Positions 1-10,188 are shown, counted from the first letter of the stretch. The stretch is DNA of 64,000 bases from an uncultured SAR92 cluster bacterium (GCA_902527245.1 CABZOI010000002.1:62001-126000); one strand, 5' to 3'. The notes: generated from the letters alone by a model not told the origin. Numbers and translations: made by a program.

Positions 1-884
1 TCAATAGTTGTAATTGCAGTATAACCATTGGTGTAAGCATCTAAGCCAAATTTTGTAATAACTTCTTGGCGGACCATCTCTGCAACATAATCAGCTTCTA
101 CCTCTGAGGTGGAACCAAAATATTTTGCTTCATCAACTTCATTTACTGCTTCATTAAATTCATCAGAATTAATGCTCCCGAGTTTAAGCATCCGACTCAA
201 TATCCAGTTTCGTCTCTCCATCGCTTTTTCGGGATTTGAGATTGGATTCCGTGTTGAGGGCGCTTTGGGGACGCCAGCTAGCATTGCGATTTGTGCGAGT
301 GATAACTGATTTAAATTTTTACCATAATAAATCTGTGCTGCAGCACCAAAACCATACGCTGTCTTGCCCAAAAACATCTTGTTTACATACAGGGAGAGAA
401 TTTCAGGTTTAGATAGCTCACTTTCTATCCTCAGTGCGAGAAGTATTTCATTAAATTTTCTACTGAATTCTTGTTTTCTATTAAGGAAAAAATTTCGAGC
501 AACTTGCATTGTGATAGTACTACCACCACTTACTATACGTCCCTCTGTGATCAACTGCATAGTAGATCTAATTAAACCTTGATAATCGATCCCTCGGTGT
601 TTAAAAAAATTATCATCCTCAGCAGCAAGAAGTGCATCAATTAGATATTGTGGAATTTCATCATATTCAACCGGTGTTCTTTTCTTCTCTCCGAATTCTC
701 TGATTACTAATCTATCACTTGTCACAATTTTGAGTGGTATTTGTAATTGAACATCTTTAAGCTCATTGGTGGATGGTAATTTTGGCGTTAAGTACATATA
801 CAGACTAGAGGAGCCAATAAGAAATCCACCAACAAGAATCAGCGTAATTGAAGCGATAAACCTTATTAACCTATTCGTTGCCAT
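1..884 (-). CDS. mrcA: Penicillin-binding protein 1A, N-terminal part (partial)
   Basis: Class A penicillin-binding protein that polymerises and cross-links peptidoglycan in the periplasm. The frame is open from an ATG at 884 to the left window edge (about 294 residues), so the transpeptidase domain lies outside. After an N-terminal membrane anchor (about residues 6-30) comes the GT51 transglycosylase domain. Its hallmarks are AAEDDNFFKHRG with the catalytic Glu, GGSTITMQVARNFFL, and the segment KPEILSLYVNKMFLGKTAYG. It is divergent from aroK. In many gammaproteobacteria pilMNOPQ sits between mrcA and aroK, and here those genes are absent. The identification is firm; the exact start is the first ATG of the frame and no strong ribosome site is visible. 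Confidence 0.93.
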   Translation of the reverse strand, partial: MATNRLIRFIASITLILVGGFLIGSSSLYMYLTPKLPSTNELKDVQLQIPLKIVTSDRLVIREFGEKKRTPVEYDEIPQYLIDALLAAEDDNFFKHRGIDYQGLIRSTMQLITEGRIVSGGSTITMQVARNFFLNRKQEFSRKFNEILLALRIESELSKPEILSLYVNKMFLGKTAYGFGAAAQIYYGKNLNQLSLAQIAMLAGVPKAPSTRNPISNPEKAMERRNWILSRMLKLGSINSDEFNEAVNEVDEAKYFGSTSEVEADYVAEMVRQEVITKFGLDAYTNGYTAITTI

Positions 885-1099
885 GGCTTAAAAATTTTGG
901 GTTTATGTAATTATAGGCACTAAACTCGTTAAATTAAATTTTTTAAAAAGTCTAATATTATGGGAACTAGAAAATTCGATTCGGTTGATACTTTACTGTC
1001 ATTCTACTACACGTGTTTTTAGCGATTTTTTGCTTTGTTGGGTATTGCTCTGAATTCTCAAGTAGCTAATAATCGACCAGAGTTTTAGGTGAGAATTTT
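885..1099. other. Divergent mrcA-aroK intergenic region
   Basis: A 215-bp AT-rich spacer between divergent genes. It must hold promoters for both, but I see no clear sigma70 match and no remnant of pilM-pilQ. Small open frames on either strand here look random. Confidence 0.5.
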
Positions 1100-1633
1100 T
1101 TGACAAAAATGATACATAAAAAACACATATTTTTAATCGGTCCAATGGGTGCAGGAAAGACGACGATTGGAAAACATTTAGCCAAGCATATGGAGGTGCC
1201 ATTTTTTGATATCGATAACGAAGTTATAAAAGCAACTGGAGCTGATATCCCATGGATATTTGATGTTGAAGGTGAAATAGGATTTCGATCGCGTGAGTCA
1301 AAGGCTCTTAAATCCGTATCAGAGATTGATCCTCCCGCTGTAATCTCCACCGGAGGAGGTATCATCCTCGCTGAAGATAACCGCCGATTCATGAAAAATA
1401 ATGGGTTCATTGTGTACCTTTATGTGAATGAAAATCAGTTATATGAGCGATTAAAAAAGGATAAGAAGCGACCCTTACTTCAAGTAGGAGATAGAAAAAA
1501 ACTTATTGCTAATTTGTTCCACGAAAGGGATCCATTGTATAAATCAATTGCTGATATAATCTACACTCCCCGCAGTTTGCAACTCAAGAAAGTAATTCCA
1601 GAGTTGTTCGATAAGATAAGTAAGCGGGAGTGA
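1100..1633 (+). CDS. aroK: Shikimate kinase
   Basis: Phosphorylates shikimate to shikimate 3-phosphate in the cytosolic chorismate pathway. The 177-residue protein has the P-loop GPMGAGKTTIGKHL near the N-terminus, the shikimate-binding DID motif in FFDIDNEVI, an Arg-rich FRSRES segment, the GGG of STGGGIIL and the lid region around KRPLL. Length is normal for the family. The preferred start is a TTG at 1100, because AGGTGAG at 1087-1093 is correctly spaced for it; an ATG three codons later (1109) is the alternative. It is followed after 64 bp by aroB, the usual aroKB operon. Confidence 0.95.
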   Translation: MTKMIHKKHIFLIGPMGAGKTTIGKHLAKHMEVPFFDIDNEVIKATGADIPWIFDVEGEIGFRSRESKALKSVSEIDPPAVISTGGGIILAEDNRRFMKNNGFIVYLYVNENQLYERLKKDKKRPLLQVGDRKKLIANLFHERDPLYKSIADIIYTPRSLQLKKVIPELFDKISKRE

Positions 1634-1697
1634 TACCGAGGATGCCTCTGAAATTGATATGTAAGATATCAATAACATCAAAAATTTGAGAATAAGA

Positions 1698-2786
1698 ATG
1701 AAATTAAATGTGAAGCCATCATTAGTTGTTAGTATCCCGAAAAGGAGTTATCCAATCTTTGTTGGCGTTGATATTTTTGAGAATGTTGATTACTCCCAAT
1801 TTTTTATTGGAAATAAGGCTTTAATAGTAACGGATGACCATATTGCACCGATACTTCTTGACAGAGTGACCAAAACACTTAGTAAGTTTGCAGACGTTGA
1901 TTTTTTAATTCTCAAAAGTGGTGAGACGTCAAAAAATATGGAAACCCTATCCAGAATACACAGTAAATTAATTGAGAATAACTTTGATAGAAGCAGCACG
2001 CTAATTGCATTGGGTGGTGGCGTTATTGGTGATATAACTGGCTTTGCAGCGGCAACTTACCAGAGAGGCATTAATTACATTCAGCTGCCCACAACACTTT
2101 TGGCTCAGGTAGATTCTTCAGTGGGTGGGAAAACCGGCGTGAATCATCCGCTTGGCAAGAATATGATAGGTGCCTTCCATCAGCCACTTGCAGTGGTTAT
2201 CGATATATCTTTCCTGAGTACATTATCAGATAGGCAGTATTGTTCGGGAGTAGCTGAAGTTATTAAATATGGTTTGATTAAGGATAAAGATTTTTATTCT
2301 TGGTTGATAGAAAATATTAAGATGCTCAAGTGCAGAGACCATTCAGCACTGATAACAGCTGTTGAAGCATCTATTCAAATCAAGGCTGCTGTGGTTGCGG
2401 CAGATGAAAGAGAAGAAAATATCCGTGCAATATTAAATTTTGGGCATACATTTGGGCATGCCATCGAATCATTTCAAAGGTATGAGGGGTTTTTGCATGG
2501 AGAAGCTATTTCAGTTGGTATGATTCTCGCAATGTCAGCTTCAGGATTACTTGGACAAACTTCAGATGCAGATTTGGATCTTTTAACAAATGCCTTGCAA
2601 CAGTTCGAACTTCCGGTGAATGTGCCAAAAGATATGACTAAAGAAATTTTTCTGGATTATATGGATCGGGATAAGAAAGTACTGGATGGTAATATTCGTT
2701 TAATTTTGTTGAAGAGCATCGGTCATGCTTATCTAGAAAGTACCGAGACAAAACCTCTGCTTGATAAATTATTTAAGACTTTATAA
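1698..2786 (+). CDS. aroB: 3-dehydroquinate synthase
   Basis: Converts DAHP to 3-dehydroquinate, the second step of the shikimate pathway, using NAD and a divalent metal. The sequence shows the NAD-binding GGGVIGDITGFAAATYQRG block, the PTTLLAQVDSSVGGKTGVNH motif and the metal-ligand segments GVAEVIKYGLI and LNFGHTFGHAIE. About 362 residues from the ATG at 1698, which is normal. A TTG four codons upstream (1686) is also possible. It is the second gene of aroKB. The damX-like gene that often follows in gammaproteobacteria is missing and gltB comes next after 176 bp. Confidence 0.94.
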   Translation: MKLNVKPSLVVSIPKRSYPIFVGVDIFENVDYSQFFIGNKALIVTDDHIAPILLDRVTKTLSKFADVDFLILKSGETSKNMETLSRIHSKLIENNFDRSSTLIALGGGVIGDITGFAAATYQRGINYIQLPTTLLAQVDSSVGGKTGVNHPLGKNMIGAFHQPLAVVIDISFLSTLSDRQYCSGVAEVIKYGLIKDKDFYSWLIENIKMLKCRDHSALITAVEASIQIKAAVVAADEREENIRAILNFGHTFGHAIESFQRYEGFLHGEAISVGMILAMSASGLLGQTSDADLDLLTNALQQFELPVNVPKDMTKEIFLDYMDRDKKVLDGNIRLILLKSIGHAYLESTETKPLLDKLFKTL

Positions 2787-2809
2787 TCAATCCATCAATA
2801 ATTCCCGCT

Positions 2810-2962
2810 TTGTACATGGACAGATATCTAGGCTAAAATATGTGCAAGTTACTCTGATTTGTATACAGCGACGTAGAAACAACGTTGCACATCATGTTGG
2901 ACAGGGAGATAAATAGATCTCTGTCACAGAATATTAAGCATTTCGTCAAACAAGGGAAAATA
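2810..2962 (+). promoter_or_regulatory. Possible promoter and structured leader of gltB
   Basis: The gap between aroB and gltB holds a possible -35 (TTGTAC, 2810-2815) and -10 (TAAAAT, 2834-2839) with 18-bp spacing. It is followed by an inverted repeat TGTGCAA (2841-2847) / TTGCACA (2885-2891) and a GGGA-containing ribosome site (2954-2957) ahead of the ATG at 2963. The promoter match is weak; the inverted repeat is exact. This is a reading of sequence only. Confidence 0.35.
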
Positions 2963-5900
2963 ATGGGTTCTAAAGGTCAACTCGGTCTATACGATCCTAA
3001 CTATGAGAGAAGTAGTTGTGGTGTTGGGTTCATAACTAGAAAGGATAGCAAGCAAACTCATCATTTGATTACGCTGGGGCATGAAGCCCTTTGCTCTGTG
3101 CCTCACAGAGGTGGTATGTCCTCAGAGGGGGTTGGTGATGGAGCAGGTATATCTATTGATTTGTCTCAGGATTTTTTTGAGTCAATTGTCGGTAAACCGC
3201 TCTCGAAAGGCCTATTTGGTGTTGGGAATTTCTTTATGCCCACTGATAGATCTGAACATAAAAATGCACATGAATTGATTTCAAGTTCTCTTGAAAATCA
3301 CTCATTGAAAGTACTGTTGATGAGAGATGTGCCTGTAAATAACTTAGCGCTCACACCCTCTGCAATTGGCTACCAATTGCCAGTTGTTCAGTGGATATTT
3401 GAAATTGAGTGTGAAAGCTCAGAACAAAGCATTGAGAAATGTGCTTATCAGGCTCTTCTTGATATAGAGAAAGTTGCCTATACGGAGCCAAGGTATGCGG
3501 GCCTCTATCCCTTGTCTTTGTCTTCTCGAATGCAAGTCTTAAAAGGTAGATTATCATCCAACGAACTGGTTCCGTATTTTTCAGATTTAAATCAACCTAA
3601 TCATTGTATTAATACCCTTTTCTTTCACACAAGATTTTCAACGAATACAGATCCTCATCCAACAATGGCTCAACCTTTCAGGATGATTGCACACAACGGT
3701 GAGCTAAACACTGATAAGAAGAATCGTCTATCAGAGAATGCTATTGCAAAGGCTAAAGATAATCGAATAATTCGTCCGAATGGCCAATCGGATAGTTGTC
3801 GATTAGATCAGACTTTTCACAGCAGGATTATGGAAGATGATATGGATCTAGTTACAGCAGTAGTGTCAATGATGCCACCCGCCTGGGAAAATGATAACGC
3901 AATCGATAAAAATGTGAGAGATATGTTGGAATATTTCTCACTTTATGAGGAAAAAAATGACGGCCCTGCAGCGCTTATATTTGGAGATGGAAATATAATC
4001 GGAGCACGACTCGATAGGCTAGGCTTACGGCCTTTGAGAACAATAGAGACTGACAAGCACATCGCTGTTACCTCTGAGGCGGGACAGATAGATTTTGTTA
4101 ATGAAACTACCATTTCTCGAGGACGAATCGAAGCAGGTGGAATGCTTTATTATGATCACAGTATTGGAGAGGTTTTCAGGACAACGGATGCTCTCATCAA
4201 GCTCTCCAAGCAAAAGGATTATTCTGAGTTGCTTGAACGCTCACGGAAAAAATTGACAGAACTTAAACAGCATAATATGGATATAGGATCGTATCATGGA
4301 GATTTGACGCTCGCAGGGAGATATGTTGCCTATGCTCATAATCAAGAGAGCTTTAAATTTATGATTGACCCTATGCTTGAGACGGGATTAGAAAAAGTTT
4401 CGGCGATGGGTTATGGGAACGCCATTAATGCGCTATCAGATAATGAGGGTAGTTTTGCAAAATATTTCTCCCAAATGTTTGCTCAAGTTACAAATCCTCC
4501 TCTGGATTCAATTCGAGAAGCAGATGGCATGACACTGCGTGTTGCTCTCGGAGCAAAGCCAATTAGTCATAGCATCTCAAGTCAACAAATTATTATTGAC
4601 TCTCCCATCATCGACGCTGAGCAATGCAGGTTATTAAAAACTCAATTGCAGATTCCATCAGCAGTCTTACCCATTCTTTATGATCCAAATTTTCATGACG
4701 ATGAGAGCAACCGAATTCAATTGGAGTCTGCCATAGATAGCGTGTGTGATGAGGCTGAAAAATTTGCTAACGAACAAGGTGGAATAATAATACTTAGTGA
4801 TAGAGAAGTTAGCTCCAAGAAAGCATGTATTCCCCTTATCATAATGATTTCTGCCATCAATCAAAGACTTATTGAGGCGGGTCAGCGGTTCAATGTTTCT
4901 ATCATTATTGAGAGCGGTCAAATCTCATCATCACATCATATTGCCTGCGCATTGGGATTTGGTGCCTCGGCCGTCTATCCCTTAAGTGTCCAAATGAGGG
5001 CAGAGGAAAAATGGGGAAAATCATGGGAACAGGCTTTCAAAAAGTTTTCAAAAGCGGCTTCCAAGTCGTTGATGAAAACAATGGGGAAAGTAGGTTTGTG
5101 CACCGTAGAAAGTTATTCAGGTGGAGAATTTTTCGAACCAAACTTCCTAGACACCAATGATAAAATCTTCGCTAAATATTTCCCTAACATGGACTCGCCA
5201 TGTGGGGGTGTTGGATTTAATCAAGTAGCGAAGACGTCGTCGGCTTGGCATCAGAAAGCGTTGGAATGTGATGACATGAGTGATATTCCAATTTTGGGTT
5301 TGTTCAAAGAAAGAAGTGAGGGAGCAGGGCATTCATTCGGCGTAACCGCAGTGAGGGGATTCGTTGATCTTACTGAGGAACGTCTAGAGTTAAATGATGG
5401 GAAAGATGATAGTCTAAATGATCACTTGCGATTGCTCACATTGAATAGGATGGAGAGTGCATTTGGTATCAGTGACGAGGGATATGTTAATACCAGTTTT
5501 GATTACATAACTGAGACTTCTATAAATAGCTTTAAGATAACCCCCGGATACAGAAGTTTTATCAGATTAATGGCTACTGAGCGAACTCGGAGGCCAGCCG
5601 CTCTGAGAGACGTTTTAAGTTTTCCAGTTGATATTAGTGGGCTGAATTCATCAACTGATTTTAGAAAAGAAATGATGCTTTTCAATCGATTTGGCAATAA
5701 TAACTTCATGATAAGAGGTTTAAATTGTAAGAAGTTATCTTGTCAAACATATTCATTAAAGTTCACAAATAATAATACTAAAGCACGATTAAATGAGCTC
5801 AAGTCATCATTTATCGAGAGATTTGGAGTTGAAATAGTATCTTCTGAAATTAATAAAAATGCACTTTTGATAGAAACCTCAGGCAGTGCTTTGAGTTACA

Positions 5901-8407
5901 TAAGTAGGATTATTTCCTGCCCAGATAAAATAGATATTTACAATGTACAACCTGCATCTGAAATAACACCAACATTATCGTCAGGAGCTATGAGCCATGG
6001 AGCTTTGGTTGCTTCTGCTCATGAGGCAGTTGCACACGGTATAAATATGGTTGGGGGTATGTCGAATTGTGGTGAAGGCGGCGAGCACTTAACTAGATAT
6101 GGAACGATAAGGGCATCGAAGATAAAGCAGTTTGCGTCAGGTAGATTTGGGGTATGGGCAGGATATTTGGCTGATCCTATGATTGAGGAAGTGGAAATTA
6201 AGATTGGTCAGGGGGCAAAACCAGGGGAGGGTGGCCAGTTACCAGCAGCTAAGGTAAATGTCGAAATAGCTGCTGCACGAGGTGGCATCCCTGGTGTCGA
6301 GCTAATCTCTCCCCCACCACATCATGATACTTATTCAATAGAAGATCTAGCACAATTAATTCATGACGCTAAGGCTGCAAGAGTAAGAGTGATAGTTAAG
6401 CTTGTTTCCTCAAGAGGAATAGGAACAATAGCAGTTGGTGTTGCTAAAGCAGGAGCAGACATAATAAACATTGCAGGAAATACCGGAGGTACGGGAGCAG
6501 CATCTGTTACTTCATTGAAGTACACGGGAAGAGCTGCTGAGATTGGAATAGCGGAGGTCCATCAAGCACTTTTAGCAAACGGTTTGAGAGACAAAGTGGT
6601 TCTTAGATGCTCCGGCGCTCACCAAACTGGATCAGATGTAGTTAAGTCAGCGCTATTGGGTGCTGATAGTTTTGAATTTGGCACTACCGCTTTAATGATG
6701 CTTAAGTGCGTAATGGCTAAAAACTGTAATGTTAAATGTCCTGCGGGCTTGACCACCAATCCAGAAGTTTTCGATGGAGATCCAAGAGCATTAGCGCAGT
6801 ATTTTCTGAATGTTGCTCAAGAGGTGCGTGAGATATTAGCGGAATTGGGAATACCATCCCTCCGTGAAGCTAGAGGAAAAGTAAATTTTTTACACCTTCT
6901 TGACCACCCCGCATCTGTTGGTCAACTCGATGTGAGAGCTATGCTTGCGGAGGTAGAAGAGTATAGAGTTGAAAAGCCAGTATATTTGCAGAGTGATTAT
7001 TATCTCGATGATAAATTTATTAGAAAAATTCGTCAGAGTATCTTTGAGGAGAATGCTGGACAGATAACAATCTCCCATGCAGATGCTTTGACCAACCGAA
7101 ATAAAAGTGTGGGTGGTCAAGTCGCTGTAGATATCGAGCGTTTACTTAATTATGAGTATAAGGAAAGATCAATTAACGGAGCATACAAAGATTTCAGAGA
7201 GCGTAAGTTTTTACATCCAGATGCAGTTAAGATAAAAACATTTGGAGCTGCCGGGCAGTCATTCGGACTTTTGTGTAATGATGGGATGACACTGGAACAT
7301 GAAGGAACATGTAATGATGGGGTTGGAAAGGCAGCATGTGGCGGAACTCTTATCGTCAAATCACCAAGGTCTCATGGAATCATTAAGAAAAATGTTCTCA
7401 TCGGTAATTTTGCGCTTTTTGGAGCAACGGGAGGGAGAGCGTTCTTCCAGGGTGAGGCTGGAGATCGGTTTGCGGTTAGGAACTCTGGTGCATCAGCGGT
7501 TGTAGAGGGAGTAGGCGAGTTTTGTGCTGAATACATGACAAATGGTGTGATAATGAACCTAGGCGGATTTAGTAAGGGTATGGGTAATGGAATGTCAGGC
7601 GGATTTATCTACCAATTTGATCCAAATAAAGCGTGTGGTGGTCTTGTGAGTCATGACTCAATTGATTTTTCGTATCTGGGAAATGAGTCATCAGTTAATG
7701 AAACTCACTCTATTGCGATAGAGACAATGCTACATTGGCATATTCAGGCCACTGGCTCTCCAAAAGCATATGAGATCATCTCAAACTGGGAGGAGCAAAA
7801 GAAATATTTTGCTGTGCTTATACCAAAAGCTCTATCGAAGTGTCAGGATTCAAATCATATATTGAATGACAAATCGGAGAAGGAACTCGTAGAAGAGCTT
7901 GCAGTTTCTCTTGTAAGTTATCAAATAAATAAACTTAAAAAGTGTTGGCGATCTGGGGATTTAGTATTAGACGGTGATGTCCCGAAATCTTCAGATAATA
8001 GCGATTATAAGCTTTTGAATAGTTACTTTGTTTTAGATTTTGCGCAGAAAATATCCAAGAAGAAGTATCCTGCGTACAACCCAGAGTCAGAAGAAATTAT
8101 GAAAGCAACTAGAAACCTTATTTTGACTGAAGATTATAGTCTAATAAACGGTCTTTTGAAGCATGCTAGGAACGCAATTGCGGATTATTCCTCTGAAGAG
8201 CTCGCTGTATTGATTGCTGACAAGAGATTGCGCGATTATAAAGAGGCATTAAACCTCAGAAATTGTTTGTCAATGGACAGTTTGGGTACTTATTCTTGGA
8301 TTTTAAAGCAGGATAGAAAAAATAGAGAGTCTCTTGGAAAGATTCCAGATTTTGAGGAGTTATTTTCGAGGAGAATTATCTCAGACACACTTATGAATAC
8401 TGGATAG
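2963..8407 (+). CDS. gltB: Glutamate synthase large subunit, extended form
   Basis: Makes glutamate from glutamine and 2-oxoglutarate. Domain order: class II glutaminase starting at the nucleophile Cys in SSCGVGF (residue 19 from the ATG at 2963, so a short propeptide); central domain; FMN-barrel with SSGAMSHGALV, MSNCGEGGEH and KPGEGGQLPAAKV; a 3Fe-4S cysteine set C-x5-C-x3-C in KCVMAKNCNVKCPAG; and the GXGXG beta-helix near residues 1420-1560. The protein is about 1814 residues, against roughly 1500 for bacterial GltB. The extra length is an insertion of about 115 residues just before the FMN domain and a C-terminal extension of roughly 200 residues. The ATG at 2963 has AAGGGA five bases upstream; the frame opens earlier with a TTG at 2885. 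The next gene is a diflavin reductase rather than gltD, so the electron route is uncertain. Confidence 0.92.
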   Translation: MGSKGQLGLYDPNYERSSCGVGFITRKDSKQTHHLITLGHEALCSVPHRGGMSSEGVGDGAGISIDLSQDFFESIVGKPLSKGLFGVGNFFMPTDRSEHKNAHELISSSLENHSLKVLLMRDVPVNNLALTPSAIGYQLPVVQWIFEIECESSEQSIEKCAYQALLDIEKVAYTEPRYAGLYPLSLSSRMQVLKGRLSSNELVPYFSDLNQPNHCINTLFFHTRFSTNTDPHPTMAQPFRMIAHNGELNTDKKNRLSENAIAKAKDNRIIRPNGQSDSCRLDQTFHSRIMEDDMDLVTAVVSMMPPAWENDNAIDKNVRDMLEYFSLYEEKNDGPAALIFGDGNIIGARLDRLGLRPLRTIETDKHIAVTSEAGQIDFVNETTISRGRIEAGGMLYYDHSIGEVFRTTDALIKLSKQKDYSELLERSRKKLTELKQHNMDIGSYHGDLTLAGRYVAYAHNQESFKFMIDPMLETGLEKVSAMGYGNAINALSDNEGSFAKYFSQMFAQVTNPPLDSIREADGMTLRVALGAKPISHSISSQQIIIDSPIIDAEQCRLLKTQLQIPSAVLPILYDPNFHDDESNRIQLESAIDSVCDEAEKFANEQGGIIILSDREVSSKKACIPLIIMISAINQRLIEAGQRFNVSIIIESGQISSSHHIACALGFGASAVYPLSVQMRAEEKWGKSWEQAFKKFSKAASKSLMKTMGKVGLCTVESYSGGEFFEPNFLDTNDKIFAKYFPNMDSPCGGVGFNQVAKTSSAWHQKALECDDMSDIPILGLFKERSEGAGHSFGVTAVRGFVDLTEERLELNDGKDDSLNDHLRLLTLNRMESAFGISDEGYVNTSFDYITETSINSFKITPGYRSFIRLMATERTRRPAALRDVLSFPVDISGLNSSTDFRKEMMLFNRFGNNNFMIRGLNCKKLSCQTYSLKFTNNNTKARLNELKSSFIERFGVEIVSSEINKNALLIETSGSALSYISRIISCPDKIDIYNVQPASEITPTLSSGAMSHGALVASAHEAVAHGINMVGGMSNCGEGGEHLTRYGTIRASKIKQFASGRFGVWAGYLADPMIEEVEIKIGQGAKPGEGGQLPAAKVNVEIAAARGGIPGVELISPPPHHDTYSIEDLAQLIHDAKAARVRVIVKLVSSRGIGTIAVGVAKAGADIINIAGNTGGTGAASVTSLKYTGRAAEIGIAEVHQALLANGLRDKVVLRCSGAHQTGSDVVKSALLGADSFEFGTTALMMLKCVMAKNCNVKCPAGLTTNPEVFDGDPRALAQYFLNVAQEVREILAELGIPSLREARGKVNFLHLLDHPASVGQLDVRAMLAEVEEYRVEKPVYLQSDYYLDDKFIRKIRQSIFEENAGQITISHADALTNRNKSVGGQVAVDIERLLNYEYKERSINGAYKDFRERKFLHPDAVKIKTFGAAGQSFGLLCNDGMTLEHEGTCNDGVGKAACGGTLIVKSPRSHGIIKKNVLIGNFALFGATGGRAFFQGEAGDRFAVRNSGASAVVEGVGEFCAEYMTNGVIMNLGGFSKGMGNGMSGGFIYQFDPNKACGGLVSHDSIDFSYLGNESSVNETHSIAIETMLHWHIQATGSPKAYEIISNWEEQKKYFAVLIPKALSKCQDSNHILNDKSEKELVEELAVSLVSYQINKLKKCWRSGDLVLDGDVPKSSDNSDYKLLNSYFVLDFAQKISKKKYPAYNPESEEIMKATRNLILTEDYSLINGLLKHARNAIADYSSEELAVLIADKRLRDYKEALNLRNCLSMDSLGTYSWILKQDRKNRESLGKIPDFEELFSRRIISDTLMNTG

Positions 8408-8420
8408 TTTTTTTAGAAAA

Positions 8421-10160
8421 ATGAAATTACCTAAATTCCCTGTTGATGCTCCGTTCTCTGCAGATCAAAAGTCTTGGTTGTCAGGATTCCTTGCAGGTGT
8501 AAAGGCTGTGCAGACTTCAACATTAGAGGATTCGAAACAATCTAAGGATAATCCTGACAATGTTTTGAATATTCTTTTTGGCACACAAACAGGAAACGCT
8601 GAAGGACTTGCTCTAGAGACTGCTGATGTAGCGAAGACTTACGGATTGGATACGAAAGTTCAAGGATTAGACGAAGTTGATATTAAAGACTTTCAAAATA
8701 TGAAAAATGTGATTGTAAGTATTGCAACCTATGGTGAAGGAGAAATGCCGGATAATGCAGAGTTATTTTGGAAAGATCTTGTAAGTCCAGAGATGCCAAA
8801 ACTTCCTGAGATGAGATTCGGCGTCTTGGCGCTCGGGGATACTGGTTATGATGAGTTTTGTCAGGCGGGAAAATTAATAGATATGAGACTGGAACAGTTA
8901 GGAGCTTCCAGAATTATATCAAGACAAGACTGCGATGTTGATTATGAGGATATTGCAGCATCTTGGATAAGTGATGCTGTACCAAAGCTTACAAATAATT
9001 TGAGTCATTCCGATCCTGGTGAAAAATCAACGAGAGTAAGGTCAGAATGGAACAGGAAAAATCCTTTTCCTGCTCGACTTTCTCTAAATAAACTTTTGTC
9101 AAAAAATGGCTCGGGTAAGGAAATTAGGCACTATGAAGTTGATATTTCTGATAGTGGCATAGAATACAGTGCTGGAGATGTCATAAATGTATTACCGGTA
9201 AATAACTCAACACTAGTTTCACTTATTATCGAACGGCTGGATATCGATCCTTCACACATCCCAAATGGAAAAGAACAATCTTTAGAAGTTTTGTTGACGT
9301 CTTACTATGAAATTTCTACTCCAGGGAAAAAATTAGTCACTTATCTTGAAGAAAAGCTAAATAATGAAAGTCTGTCAAAGGTCGTGAAAAATTCTGATAA
9401 ACAAGCACTCTCTGACTATTTATGGGGAAAAGATATACTTGATTTACTAAATATCGATCCTGATTTTCATTTTGATGTAGACGAGTTTTTGTCAAATTTG
9501 AAACCACTTCAGCATCGAGCTTATTCCATTTCCTCAAGTCCTAAGAAATATCCTGATTCTGTACACATGACGATTTCTTCAGTTCGCTGGTTGACAAATA
9601 ATCGAGATCATCTCGGGGTTTGCTCAACATATTTAGCAGACAGAGTTAATGATGATCAAAAGGTGAAGATATTTATGTCGCCTAATAAGGCATTCAGAAT
9701 TCCTGAGAATCATGAAACGCCCATGATTATGGTTGGTCCCGGAACCGGAATTGCACCATTTAGAGCTTTTTTGGACGAACGTGAGATTATTGGAGCAAGT
9801 GGTCAGAATTGGCTATTTTTCGGCGATCAAACACGAGAATTTGATTTTATTTATGAGAACGAGTTTTCCGAGAAATTGGAAAAAGGCATTTTAACGAAAC
9901 TAGACTTAGCGTTTTCAAGAGATCAAGATGAAAAGATATATGTTCAAGACAGGATGTTAGAAAGTAGCGCTGAATTATTCCGCTGGCTTGAAAAAGGAGC
10001 CTACTTCTACGTCTGCGGTGATGCATTGAGAATGGCGAAAGATGTTGACGCGACTCTAAGAAAAATAATTGAAATGGAAGGTAACATGACATCTGAAAAG
10101 GCAGATGCATATGTCAATAATCTGAAGAAGGAAAAGCGCTACCTCAGGGATGTATATTAA
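8421..10160 (+). CDS. CysJ-like diflavin reductase (FMN/FAD/NADPH)
   Basis: A 579-residue protein of the sulfite-reductase-flavoprotein / P450-reductase type, moving electrons from NADPH through FAD to FMN. Visible parts are an N-terminal PFSADQKSWLSGFLAG segment, a flavodoxin domain (about 48-190; FGTQTGNAEGLA, STATYGEG-like IATYGEGEMPDNA, LALGDTGYDEF), and an FNR-type domain with the FAD motif RAYSIS, the second FAD motif GVCSTYLADR, the NADPH motif GPGTGIAPFRAF and YVCGDA. It starts 13 bp after gltB and sits exactly where gltD (the small GOGAT subunit) normally lies, before hemE. The family usually feeds sulfite reductase. Here context suggests it may donate electrons to the extended GltB, but the sequence does not prove that; a CysJ role remains possible. 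Confidence 0.88.
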   Translation: MKLPKFPVDAPFSADQKSWLSGFLAGVKAVQTSTLEDSKQSKDNPDNVLNILFGTQTGNAEGLALETADVAKTYGLDTKVQGLDEVDIKDFQNMKNVIVSIATYGEGEMPDNAELFWKDLVSPEMPKLPEMRFGVLALGDTGYDEFCQAGKLIDMRLEQLGASRIISRQDCDVDYEDIAASWISDAVPKLTNNLSHSDPGEKSTRVRSEWNRKNPFPARLSLNKLLSKNGSGKEIRHYEVDISDSGIEYSAGDVINVLPVNNSTLVSLIIERLDIDPSHIPNGKEQSLEVLLTSYYEISTPGKKLVTYLEEKLNNESLSKVVKNSDKQALSDYLWGKDILDLLNIDPDFHFDVDEFLSNLKPLQHRAYSISSSPKKYPDSVHMTISSVRWLTNNRDHLGVCSTYLADRVNDDQKVKIFMSPNKAFRIPENHETPMIMVGPGTGIAPFRAFLDEREIIGASGQNWLFFGDQTREFDFIYENEFSEKLEKGILTKLDLAFSRDQDEKIYVQDRMLESSAELFRWLEKGAYFYVCGDALRMAKDVDATLRKIIEMEGNMTSEKADAYVNNLKKEKRYLRDVY

Positions 10161-10188
10161 CCTATTTTCTTTCAGGAAATATTTCTAA

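Noticed and set aside
1066-1410. 114-codon minus-strand frame over aroK
   Set aside because: Overlaps aroK completely; composition reflects the complement of the P-loop region.
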